Source: JBBRWV01 sp038248985
GTDB taxonomy: Bacteria; Planctomycetota; Phycisphaerae; WQYP01
Reading direction: 5' to 3'
Assembly: GCA_038248985.1 (NCBI GenBank)
Contig: JBBRWV010000081.1
Span: 1-17,352, forward strand
DNA length: 17,352 nucleotides
Part shown: piece by piece, positions 7,011-15,029 of the stretch
Position numbering within the stretch: position 1 is the first letter of the stretch
Layout of the letters: every line of letters starts with the position of its first letter
Made by a program: the position numbers and the translations under genes
The notes under the pieces: generated by a model
The model's database searches: none
Told to the model about the DNA's origin: nothing
Seen by the model: the letters and a program-made list of their open reading frames with translations, nothing else

Positions 7011-7046
7011 TCAGGGTGCAGGGTAAGAGGTATGGGGTATGGGGCA
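7011..7046 (+). repeat. Degenerate G-rich heptamer tandem repeat
   Basis: Directly after the arsM stop the sequence reads as TCAGGG, TGCAGGG, TAAGAGG, TATGGGG, TATGGGG, CAGGGG, about six units with a period of 7 (one or two units shortened) and a consensus near T[AG]NNGGG. The G triplets are regularly spaced, so a G-quadruplex is possible. It resembles in form the heptameric short tandem repeats known from cyanobacteria. Confidence 0.55.
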
Positions 7047-7157
7047 GGGGTGCGCGCGTTGTCTTGGGGGGTGAGATATTGGGATTTTTAGCGTGAAAAA
7101 ATTCGCGTTGGGGGGGGCGTTCGAGGACAATTGGGGGTGATGCAGCAGTGCAATTTT

Positions 7158-7161
7158 GGAG
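7158..7161 (+). promoter_or_regulatory. Ribosome binding site that decides the glgP start
   Basis: GGAG is followed by 6 nt and the ATG at 7168. It overlaps the in-frame TTG at 7156, ruling that codon out as the start. Confidence 0.7.
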
Positions 7162-7167
7162 ACGATA

Positions 7168-9717
7168 ATGAGCACCAAGCGACGGACGAACGGACAGAGT
7201 ACGGAACGCGGGCGGGTGGTGGAGGCGCCCCGTAGCACGGTGCTGGGGGATGGGTTGCCCGATATTACCAAGCAGATTCGGGATTGTTTTCTGGAGAAGC
7301 TGAAGCAGACGCAGTGGCGTTCGCTGATTACGGCGACGCGGAACGATTTGTACATGGCGCTGGCATATGGGGTGCGGGATCTGTTGATGGAGCGGGCGGT
7401 GAACACGGCGGACACGTTCCTGGAGATGGGGAACGCGAAGATGGTGTGCTATTTGTCGGCGGAATTTTTGATGGGTCCGCATTTGGGGAACAATTTGGTG
7501 AATTTGGGATTGACGGAGAAGGTGCGGGAGGCGTTGGAGACGGCGGGGGTGGATATGGACGAGTTGCTGATGCAGGAAGAGGAGCCGGGGTTGGGGAACG
7601 GAGGATTGGGGCGGTTGGCGGCGTGCTTTATGGATTCGCTGGCGACGCTGGAGGTGCCGGCGATGGGGTATGGGATTCGTTATGAGTTTGGGATATTTGA
7701 CCAGGAGATTCGGGACGGGTGGCAGGTGGAGGTGACGGACAAGTGGCTGCGTTTTGGGAATCCGTGGGAGGTGGCGCGGCCGGAGCTGGCGTATACGGTG
7801 AAGTTTGGGGGTCGGACGGAGTGGGGATCTGATGGGAAGGGTGGGATGTGCATGAGGTGGTTGGCGGCGCGGGCGGTGATGGGGGTGGCGTATGACACGC
7901 CGGTGCTGGGGTACAAGGTGAATTCGTGCAACACGTTGCGGTTGTTCAAGGCGGAGGCGGTGGAGAGTTTCAATTTTGAGGCGTTCAACAAGGGGGATTA
8001 TTACGGGGCGGTGGAGGACAAGATGGCGTCGGAGAACATCACGAAGGTGTTGTATCCGAACGATGAATCGATGCAGGGGAAGCGGTTGCGGCTGGAGCAG
8101 CAATACTTTTTTGTGTCGTGCGCGTTGCAGGACATGATTCGGGGATTGAAGGTGACGGGGAAGACGGTGGAGCGTTTCCACGAAGTGTTCGCGGTGCAGT
8201 TGAACGATACGCATCCATCGATCGGGGTGGCGGAGTTGATGCGGTTGTTGCTGGACGAGCATGGGATGGAGTGGGAGAAGGCGTGGGAGGTGACGCAGCA
8301 GACGTTTGGGTACACGAATCACACGTTGTTGCCGGAGGCGTTGGAGAAGTGGCCGCTGGAGCTTTTCGGGTCATTGTTGCCGCGGCATTTGGAGATTATT
8401 TACGAGATCAACCGGCGGTTTTTGGAGGAGGTGCGGGCGCGTTTTCCGGGGGATGGGGATCGGGTGCGGCGGATGAGTTTGATTGACGACAGCGGATGCC
8501 GCTATGTGCGGATGGCGCATTTGGCGAGCGTGGGGAGTCATGCGATTAACGGGGTGGCGGCATTGCATTCGGAGTTGTTGAAGCAGACGGTGCTGCGCGA
8601 TTTTGCGGAGATGATGCCGGAGAAGTTCAGCAACAAGACGAACGGTGTGACGCCGCGGCGTTGGATGGTGCTGGCGAATCCGGGGATGTCGGCGTTGATC
8701 ACGAAGCACATTGGGGATTCGTGGATTAATTTTACGGAGTACGATTTGCGGGAGCTGGAGCCGCTGGCGAAGGATGCGAGTTTCCGGAAGGCGTGGCGGG
8801 CGGTGAAGTTGGAGAACAAGGAGCGGCTGGCGGGATTGATCCTGGAGAAGACGGGGGTGAAGGTGGATCCGACGACGCTGTTTGATGTGCAGGTGAAGCG
8901 GATTCACGAGTACAAGCGGCAGCATTTGGCGCTATTGGGGGCGATCACGATGTACAACCGGATACGGAGGGAGCCGGGGAAAGCGGTGGTGCCGCGGACG
9001 ATTATTTTGGCGGGCAAGGCGGCGCCGGGGTATCGGATGGCGAAGTTGATTATCAAGCTGGCGGGCGGGATCGCGGACGTGATCGAGGGGGATGAGAATG
9101 TGCGCGGGAAATTGAAGGTGGTGTTTATGCCGGACTTCAACGTGAAGACGGGGCAGTTGATTTATCCGGCGGCGGATTTGTCGGAGCAGATTTCGCTGGC
9201 GGGGAAAGAGGCTTCAGGGACGGGGAACATGAAGTTTGCGATGAACGGGGCGCTGACGATTGGGACGCTGGACGGGGCGAACGTGGAGATACGCGAGGAG
9301 GTGGGGGCGGAGAATTTCTTTATGTTTGGGCTGACGACGGAGCAGGTGGGGGCGTGGAAGCGGGACGGATATTATCCGTGGAAGTTGTACCAGGAGAACT
9401 GGGAATTGCGGGAGGCGTTGGACCAGATTGGGAACGGGCATTTTTCGAAGGGCGATCCCTGGTTGTTCCGGCCGCTGGTGGATACGTTGCTGGGGAACGA
9501 CGAATACATGTTGCTGGCGGATTACGCGGCGTACATGGAAGCGCAGGGTCGGGTGGATGCGGCGTGGGCGGATGTGGAAGGATGGACGGCGAAGTCGATT
9601 GTGAATGTGGCGCGGAGCGGGAAGTTTTCATCGGATCGGACGATCCGGGAGTATTGCCGGGATATCTGGGGCGTGGAGCCGTTGCAGGTGCCGGACGAGG
9701 AGGGGGAGGCGGGTTGA
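7168..9717 (+). CDS. glgP: Glycogen/maltodextrin phosphorylase
   Basis: This is a PLP-dependent cytosolic enzyme that releases glucose-1-phosphate from glycogen or maltodextrins by phosphorolysis. Family motifs run through the full 849 residues: YLSAEFLMGPHLGNNL (95-110), GLGNGGLGRLAACFMDSLATL (141 on), the QLNDTHPSIGVAELMR region, the KTNGVTPRRW block, the VKRIHEYKRQ block, and the PLP-lysine signature EASGTGNMKFAMNGALTIGTLDGANVE with the lysine at about residue 689. Length and motifs indicate an intact, active GT35 enzyme. The first 25 or so residues are a non-conserved basic extension. It lies 160 bp after arsM with no clear terminator between, so read-through from the ars operon is possible, but its own ribosome site and leader suggest separate control. 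Confidence 0.97.
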   Translation: MSTKRRTNGQSTERGRVVEAPRSTVLGDGLPDITKQIRDCFLEKLKQTQWRSLITATRNDLYMALAYGVRDLLMERAVNTADTFLEMGNAKMVCYLSAEFLMGPHLGNNLVNLGLTEKVREALETAGVDMDELLMQEEEPGLGNGGLGRLAACFMDSLATLEVPAMGYGIRYEFGIFDQEIRDGWQVEVTDKWLRFGNPWEVARPELAYTVKFGGRTEWGSDGKGGMCMRWLAARAVMGVAYDTPVLGYKVNSCNTLRLFKAEAVESFNFEAFNKGDYYGAVEDKMASENITKVLYPNDESMQGKRLRLEQQYFFVSCALQDMIRGLKVTGKTVERFHEVFAVQLNDTHPSIGVAELMRLLLDEHGMEWEKAWEVTQQTFGYTNHTLLPEALEKWPLELFGSLLPRHLEIIYEINRRFLEEVRARFPGDGDRVRRMSLIDDSGCRYVRMAHLASVGSHAINGVAALHSELLKQTVLRDFAEMMPEKFSNKTNGVTPRRWMVLANPGMSALITKHIGDSWINFTEYDLRELEPLAKDASFRKAWRAVKLENKERLAGLILEKTGVKVDPTTLFDVQVKRIHEYKRQHLALLGAITMYNRIRREPGKAVVPRTIILAGKAAPGYRMAKLIIKLAGGIADVIEGDENVRGKLKVVFMPDFNVKTGQLIYPAADLSEQISLAGKEASGTGNMKFAMNGALTIGTLDGANVEIREEVGAENFFMFGLTTEQVGAWKRDGYYPWKLYQENWELREALDQIGNGHFSKGDPWLFRPLVDTLLGNDEYMLLADYAAYMEAQGRVDAAWADVEGWTAKSIVNVARSGKFSSDRTIREYCRDIWGVEPLQVPDEEGEAG

Positions 9718-9760
9718 GGGGGGAGGGGGAGGAGTTGGGGGAGGGATTTTGGTGCGGCTT

Positions 9761-9787
9761 TTGTGGGGGAGTGGGTGCGGCTATGAT
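9761..9787 (+). promoter_or_regulatory. Weak candidate promoter for lpdA
   Basis: TTGTGG (9761-9766), a short 15-bp spacer and TATGAT (9782-9787) lie 32 nt before the lpdA start in the 101-bp gap after glgP. The -10 is good (5 of 6), the -35 and spacing are poor. Confidence 0.3.
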
Positions 9788-9805
9788 TAATTACGGAGTT
9801 GATTG

Positions 9806-9811
9806 AAGGAG
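9806..9811 (+). promoter_or_regulatory. Strong ribosome binding site supporting the lpdA GTG start
   Basis: AAGGAG is followed by 7 nt and the GTG at 9819. The ATG at 9812 in between is in another frame and meets a stop after four codons, so GTG is the start. Confidence 0.75.
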
Positions 9812-9818
9812 ATGTTTC

Positions 9819-11237
9819 GTGGCTGAAGCGGTGTTTGACGTGGTGGTGATTGGTGCGGGGCCGGGCGGGTATATTGCGGCGATACGGGCGGCGCAACTGG
9901 GGCTAAAGGTGGCGTGCGTGGATAAGGAGGCGCGATTTGGGGGGACGTGTTTGCGCGTGGGGTGTATACCGAGCAAGGCACTACTGGATGCGTCGGAGAA
10001 GTTTTACCAGGCGAAGCATGGGTTTGCGGGGTTGGGGATTACGTTTGAGGGGATCAAGCTGGATCTGGGGGCGCTCATGGCGAAAAAAGAGAAGGTGGTG
10101 GAGACGCTGACGACGGGGGTGTCGGGCCTGATGAAGAAGAATAAGATCGAGAAGATCGTGGGGACGGCGAAGTTTGTAAGTGTGGGGGCGGGCGGCGGGA
10201 AGCAGTTGGAAATTACGGGGGCGGATGGGGCCAAGAGCGGGGTGAGCGCCAAGCATGTGATTATCGCGACGGGGAGTGTGCCGGTGGAGCTGCCGTTCAT
10301 GAAGTTTGACGGGAAGGCGATCATCAGCAGCGATCAGGGGATTGCGCTCACAAAGGTGCCGGAGAGTTTGGTGGTGATTGGCGGGGGGGCGATCGGGCTG
10401 GAGTTGGGGAGCGTGTGGAGCCGGTTGGGGTCGAAGGTGACGGTGCTGGAGATGTTGCCGCAGGTGGTGATGGGGAGCGATGAGGAGATGGCGCGGGGGT
10501 TGGAGCGGGTGCTGAAGAAGCAGGGGTTGAATTTTTATTTGGGGGCGAAGGTGACGGGGGTGAAGGATGTGGGGGGGAAGAAGGTGGTGACGTTTGAGTG
10601 GGAAGGGAAGCAGATGAGCGAGCCGGCGGAGGTGGTGCTGGTGGCGGTGGGTCGGAAGTCCTATACGGCGGGAGTGGGATTGGATGTGGTGGGGGTGAAG
10701 GTGGATGAACGTGGGCGGGTAGTGACGGATGCGCATTTCAAGACGAATGTGGAGGGGGTGTCTGCGATTGGGGATTGCGTGGCGGGGCCGATGTTGGCGC
10801 ACAAGGCGGAGGAGGAAGGCGTGGCGTGCGCGGAGATGATCGCGGGGAAGGCGGGGCATGTGAATTACAACGTGATACCGGCGGTGGTGTATACGAGCCC
10901 GGAGTTGGCGTGGGTGGGGCTGACTGAAGAACAGTGCAAGGCGAAGGGGGTAGCGGTGAATGTGGGGAAATTTCAGTTCCGGGCGAATGCGCGGGCGTTG
11001 TGCATGGATGCGGCGGAGGGTTTTGTGAAGGTGATCGCCGACGCGAAGACGGACCGGGTGCTGGGGGTGCATATTTTGGGGGTGCAGGCGAGCAGCTTGA
11101 TTGGGGAGGCGGCGGTGGTGATGGAGTTTGCGGGGAGTGCGGAGGATATTGCGCGGACGTGTCATGCGCATCCGACGCTGCCGGAGGCGTTGAAGGAGGC
11201 GGCATTGGGGGTGCATAAGCGGATGTTGAATAGTTAG
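9819..11237 (+). CDS. lpdA: Dihydrolipoyl dehydrogenase (E3)
   Basis: This FAD enzyme reoxidises the dihydrolipoamide of 2-oxoacid dehydrogenase complexes or the glycine cleavage system, with NAD+ as acceptor. The FAD-binding GAGPGGY motif is at about 12-18. The redox disulfide is Cys44/Cys49 in GGTCLRVGCIPSKALL. The second dinucleotide motif is VVIGGGAIGLELGSVWSRLG (about 185-204). The second FAD block is SAIGDCVAGPMLAHKAEEEG, and the C-terminal catalytic dyad is His451/Glu456 in HAHPTLPEAL. All 472 residues align with the family pattern, so it should be active. No E1, E2 or lipoylation gene is adjacent; it appears as a single-gene unit between glgP and the transglutaminase-like gene. Confidence 0.96.
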   Translation: MAEAVFDVVVIGAGPGGYIAAIRAAQLGLKVACVDKEARFGGTCLRVGCIPSKALLDASEKFYQAKHGFAGLGITFEGIKLDLGALMAKKEKVVETLTTGVSGLMKKNKIEKIVGTAKFVSVGAGGGKQLEITGADGAKSGVSAKHVIIATGSVPVELPFMKFDGKAIISSDQGIALTKVPESLVVIGGGAIGLELGSVWSRLGSKVTVLEMLPQVVMGSDEEMARGLERVLKKQGLNFYLGAKVTGVKDVGGKKVVTFEWEGKQMSEPAEVVLVAVGRKSYTAGVGLDVVGVKVDERGRVVTDAHFKTNVEGVSAIGDCVAGPMLAHKAEEEGVACAEMIAGKAGHVNYNVIPAVVYTSPELAWVGLTEEQCKAKGVAVNVGKFQFRANARALCMDAAEGFVKVIADAKTDRVLGVHILGVQASSLIGEAAVVMEFAGSAEDIARTCHAHPTLPEALKEAALGVHKRMLNS

Positions 11238-11403
11238 TTGGTCGGCAGGGGAGACTTGGCGAAAGCGCGCGGGGTCAATGGCGCGGGCGAGCAGTTTGAT
11301 GCGGGGGAGAGCGCGGAAAGCGGATCGCATCAAGGAATCATGGCTGGTTGCGGGGCGATGTGGGTAGAATGGTACAAGGACAAATTTTGCTCGAGGACGA
11401 ACG

Positions 11404-13272
11404 ATGCGTAAGGCGAATGCGGCGTGTTGGATGGTGGCGGGGTTGATGGCGGGGGCGGCGTGCGTCATGGGGGAGGCGGGGCCGAAGGCAGGGGGCGGGA
11501 CGAACGGCGGGGCGAGCGGGGCGGCGCCAGGGCCGGCGACGATGGCGAAGATGACGCTGGAGAATTATGCCAAGACGCGGAGCGCGGCGATTTTGGATGC
11601 GGCGCAGGAGAGCGGGGATTTTGCGGCGGCCAGCGCGGCGGGGGAGAAGCTGTTTGACCAGGTGGTGGCGTGGGGGACGAGTCAGAATTTGGACGCGTTT
11701 CGGGAGGCGGCGTATACGCGGCGGCTGACGGGGCAGTTGGCCAAGGGCGGGGCGGACAAGGCGCTGCTGAAGTATTTGCGGGCGAATGACAACGTGGCGC
11801 GGACGCTGGCGTTTTTGATGGATGCGTCGGAGGATCCGAAGGGCGTGTATGCGATACTGGGGAAGTTGCGCGAGAAGGATGGGGAGAAGCTGGACAAGTA
11901 TGCGACGTTGGCGGCGGCGGTGTGCGTGGTGCATGATCGGCCGTTCATGCGGGGGATCAACGAGAACACCTGCAAATCTCCGGACGCGGTGGAGATTTTT
12001 GATTTTTACGTGAAGAACGAGGGGGCGATGCTGTTTGGCATCAAGGCGGTGCCGGCGGAGCTGTTGATTTACGTGGTGGACACGACGGCGAGTATCGAGG
12101 ATATGAACTGGGCGTTGAAGAAATATGCGAAGGACGAGATGGTGGGGCGGCATTTTTTCGATATTAAGTATGACTACGAGCACTTGCGGAAGATGACGCC
12201 GAAGAAGGTGACGAAGGCGGGCTACACGCTGCCGAACATTTTGCAGTATGGCGGCGTGTGTGCGGACCAGGCGTATTACGCGATGTCGGTGGGGAAGAGC
12301 ATTGGTGTGCCGACGGCGTACGCGACAGGGTCGAGCGGCGCGGTGGGTCATGCGTGGGTGGGATTTTTGCAAGCGCAGGCGGGGCGGGGCGTGTGGAATT
12401 TTAACGTGGGACGATACGAGGAATATCGGGGCGTGAAGGGGAATGTCATGGATCCGCAGTTGAAGCGGTCGGTGCCGGACAGTTACGTGAGTTTGCTGGC
12501 GGAGTTGATCGGGACGAAGGCGAACGATCGGCAGAACACGGTGGCGCTCACGGATGCAGCGGTGCGGTTGCGCGCGGGGGTGGCGGCCGAGGCGCTGGAC
12601 GTGGAGATTACGAATGGTCGGAGGGTGGTGCGGGATGCGGGGGTGGATGGGCAACTGGAATTGCTGGAGCTGGGGTTGCGGCAGAATCCGGGGTATCCGC
12701 GGGGGTGGTTCGCGGTGCGGGATCTGGCGAAGGACGGGAAGCTGACGCTGGCGCACAAGATCCGCTGGAGCGAAGTGCTGATGAAGTTGTGTGGGGGGAA
12801 GTATCCGGATTTTGCGCTGGCGGTGCTGGTGCCGATGATCGAGACGGTGGAGGATGTGAAGGAGCAGAACAAGCTGTGGAACGGGGCGTTTACGATGTTT
12901 CAGTCGCGGGCGGACCTGGCGGCGGAGATACGGATGCGCAACGCGCGGATGCACGAGGCGGCGGGGAACACGAACGCGGCGGGTTTGTGTTACATGAACG
13001 TGATCGAAAAGTTTGCCAACGCCGGGCCGTTTGTGCTGGAGGCGTTGCGCGGTGCGGAGAAGCTGTTGGCGGGGGATGAGGCGAAGATTTTGGTTTTGTA
13101 TGATTCGACGTGGTCGAAGGTGCGGAAGCCGCAGGAGATGGCGGGGCCATTCATGCAGCAGAGCAATTGGTACCGGGTGGGGAAGATCTATGCGTCGAAG
13201 CTGAAGACGGCGGGGAAGACGGACCTGGCGGCAAAAGTGGAGGCGGCGTTGGGGGACGATGCGGCGAGTTGA
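11404..13272 (+). CDS. Exported transglutaminase-like (papain-fold) protein
   Basis: The 622-residue protein begins with a signal peptide: basic MRK, a hydrophobic stretch to about residue 22, then a Gly/Ala/Pro linker to about 47. Residues about 280-335 match a transglutaminase-like core: YGGVCADQAYYAMSVGKS with nucleophile candidate Cys286, then the GHAWVGF motif with His316, then GVWNFNVGRY, where Asn332 or Asn334 sits at the place usually held by Asp. Helical, TPR-like sequence flanks the core on both sides (about 55-270 and 365-620). Such proteins can be proteases, peptide cyclising enzymes or inactive scaffolds; the substrate is unknown. The start has GAGG 7 nt upstream. It lies in a gap-separated single unit (166 bp after lpdA, 116 bp before mgtE). 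I do not recognise a named family for the whole protein. Confidence 0.75.
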   Translation: MRKANAACWMVAGLMAGAACVMGEAGPKAGGGTNGGASGAAPGPATMAKMTLENYAKTRSAAILDAAQESGDFAAASAAGEKLFDQVVAWGTSQNLDAFREAAYTRRLTGQLAKGGADKALLKYLRANDNVARTLAFLMDASEDPKGVYAILGKLREKDGEKLDKYATLAAAVCVVHDRPFMRGINENTCKSPDAVEIFDFYVKNEGAMLFGIKAVPAELLIYVVDTTASIEDMNWALKKYAKDEMVGRHFFDIKYDYEHLRKMTPKKVTKAGYTLPNILQYGGVCADQAYYAMSVGKSIGVPTAYATGSSGAVGHAWVGFLQAQAGRGVWNFNVGRYEEYRGVKGNVMDPQLKRSVPDSYVSLLAELIGTKANDRQNTVALTDAAVRLRAGVAAEALDVEITNGRRVVRDAGVDGQLELLELGLRQNPGYPRGWFAVRDLAKDGKLTLAHKIRWSEVLMKLCGGKYPDFALAVLVPMIETVEDVKEQNKLWNGAFTMFQSRADLAAEIRMRNARMHEAAGNTNAAGLCYMNVIEKFANAGPFVLEALRGAEKLLAGDEAKILVLYDSTWSKVRKPQEMAGPFMQQSNWYRVGKIYASKLKTAGKTDLAAKVEAALGDDAAS

Positions 13273-13321
13273 GTGAGAAGGGTGGCGGGTGAAATGGGGC
13301 GGCGGCGGGGGAGCAGGAGAG

Positions 13322-13351
13322 TTGGCTTTATGGGTGGCGGGGTGTGATACT
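13322..13351 (+). promoter_or_regulatory. Candidate promoter for mgtE
   Basis: TTGGCT (13322-13327), an 18-bp spacer and GATACT (13346-13351) preceded by TGT form an extended -10-like promoter. It would start transcription near 13358, downstream of the GTG at 13344, which supports the later ATG as the real mgtE start. Confidence 0.35.
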
Positions 13352-13388
13352 TCGCGTTTTGAATTTTTCGACGGTAAATGCAGGTGCG

Positions 13389-15002
13389 ATGATGATTGGC
13401 AATATTTTGCAGGTGGAACTGGAGGAGATGATCGCCAAGCAGCAGTGGGCGGAACTGCGTGAGGCGTTAAGCGAGCTGGAACCGGCGGACATTGCGGAGA
13501 TCATTGAGGATTTGCCGGCGGAGGATGAAGGGGTCATTTTTCGGGTTTTGCCGCGGGACCGGGCGGCGGAGGTTTTTTCCTATTTGCCGGTGAATACGCA
13601 GGAGGAGTTGCTGCGGAGTTTATCGAGTGAGACGTCGCGGGCGTTGCTGGACCAGATGCCGCCGGATGATCGCGTGCATTTGCTGGATGAGATGCCGGCG
13701 GAAGTCACGCGGCGGTTGCTGGAGTTGCTTTCGCCGGCGGAGTTGAAAGAGACGCGGCGGATATTGGGATATCCGGAGGGGACGGCGGGGCGGTACATGA
13801 CGCCGGAGTACGTGGCGTTGCGTCCGGACATGACGGCGCGGGAGGCGCTGGAGTATGTGCGGACGACGGGGCGGGATAAAGAAACGCTGAATGTGTTGTA
13901 CTTGATCGAGGCGGGAAAGCTGGTGGGGGATGTGGGGCTGGGGACGCTGGTGATGGCGGACCCAGCGGTGGCCGTGCGGGATATTCATGATATGACGGTG
14001 GTGTCGATTCCGGCGGCGGCGACGCGGCAGGAGATGGTGGACACGTTTGAGAAGTATGATCGGTCGGTGCTGCCGGTGACGGATGGACAGGGGAACATGT
14101 TGGGGATCATCACGGTGGACGACGTGCTGGAGGTGGCGGAGGAGATCACGACGGAAGAGATTCAGAAGATGGGCGGGCAGGAGGCGTTGGATGCGCCGTA
14201 CTTGAGCGTATCGTTCTGGCACATGGTGAAGAAGCGCGGGGGGTGGCTGGCGGTGCTGTTTTTGGGGGAGATGCTGACGGCGACGGCGATGGGATATTTT
14301 GAGCATGAGATTGAGCGGGCGGCGGTGATTGCGTTGTTTGTGCCGCTGATTATTTCCTCGGGCGGGAACAGCGGATCGCAGGGGACGAGTTTGATCATTC
14401 GGTCGCTGGCGTTGAAGGAGGTGAAATTGGCGGATTGGTGGCGGGTGTTTGGACGGGAGATACGGACAGGTTTGGCGCTGGGATTATTTTTGGGGGTGAT
14501 AGGATTTGGACGGATCGCGGCGTGGCAGGGGCTTTCGCAGATGCCGGTGGTGGGGCGGCTTTTTCAGACGCAGGGCGAGCAGGGGGCGGCGAAGATTCCG
14601 GAGGGGATGCAGATGGTGGTGGCGGATACGGAGTTGAAGCAATCGGTGGCGGTGCCGGCATACACATTGCCGTCGGGGGTGGAATTGCCGAAGGGGACAC
14701 TGCTGCCGACGAAGCTGACGACCCAGATCAAGCTGCCGACGATCGAGAGCGGCAGTTTGCACGCGCGGGGGACGGCGTACGGGAAGTATTGGTATTTGGT
14801 GGGGCTGACGGTGCTGGTGTCGCTCGTGGGGGTGGTGATGTGGGGTTCGCTGGCGGGCTCGATGCTGCCTTTCATCATGCGGCGGCTGGGGTTTGATCCG
14901 GCGACGAGTTCGGCGCCGTTTGTCGCGACGCTGGTGGATGTCACGGGATTGATCATCTATTTTGTGGTGGCGAAGATCGTCCTGACGGGGACGGTGTTGT
15001 AG
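13389..15002 (+). CDS. mgtE: MgtE-type magnesium channel with extra periplasmic loop
   Basis: MgtE is a dimeric Mg2+ channel of the inner membrane gated by cytosolic Mg2+ sensing. In the 537-residue product, residues about 1-125 form the N-domain of superhelical repeats (ADIAEIIEDLPAED, RALLDQMPPDDRVHLLDEMP). About 135-250 form two CBS domains (starting at YMTPEYVALR and at VRDIHDMTVV). The C-terminal part holds five TM segments, with an SGGNSGSQ turn in TM2 and the pore motif ATLVDVTG near residue 515. Unusually, about 85 residues (roughly 380-465), Leu/Pro/Gly-rich with repeated LP.G..LP pieces, separate TM3 from TM4, where the family normally has a short loop; topology places them outside the membrane. 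The start is chosen from a downstream AGG site; ATG 13392 or GTG 13344 are alternatives. It converges on the response-regulator gene with 27 bp between. Confidence 0.93.
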   Translation: MMIGNILQVELEEMIAKQQWAELREALSELEPADIAEIIEDLPAEDEGVIFRVLPRDRAAEVFSYLPVNTQEELLRSLSSETSRALLDQMPPDDRVHLLDEMPAEVTRRLLELLSPAELKETRRILGYPEGTAGRYMTPEYVALRPDMTAREALEYVRTTGRDKETLNVLYLIEAGKLVGDVGLGTLVMADPAVAVRDIHDMTVVSIPAAATRQEMVDTFEKYDRSVLPVTDGQGNMLGIITVDDVLEVAEEITTEEIQKMGGQEALDAPYLSVSFWHMVKKRGGWLAVLFLGEMLTATAMGYFEHEIERAAVIALFVPLIISSGGNSGSQGTSLIIRSLALKEVKLADWWRVFGREIRTGLALGLFLGVIGFGRIAAWQGLSQMPVVGRLFQTQGEQGAAKIPEGMQMVVADTELKQSVAVPAYTLPSGVELPKGTLLPTKLTTQIKLPTIESGSLHARGTAYGKYWYLVGLTVLVSLVGVVMWGSLAGSMLPFIMRRLGFDPATSSAPFVATLVDVTGLIIYFVVAKIVLTGTVL

Positions 15003-15029
15003 GGGGTGGGCAAGGAGTGCGCCGAGCGT

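Noticed and set aside
6511..8322. A 603-codon minus frame across arsM and glgP, His/Arg/Pro-rich
   Set aside because: Antisense shadow of two well-supported genes; no family features.
9981..11468. A 495-codon minus frame across lpdA; the part at about 11240-11340 reads MRSAFRALPRIKLLARAIDPARF with fairly C-ending codons
   Set aside because: The frame has no stop before running through lpdA antisense, no Shine-Dalgarno, and no recognisable domain. The gap segment alone is too short to support a gene or relic.
11338..12954. A 538-codon minus frame antisense to the transglutaminase-like gene
   Set aside because: His/Arg/Pro-rich shadow; the plus-strand protein has a signal peptide and catalytic motifs.
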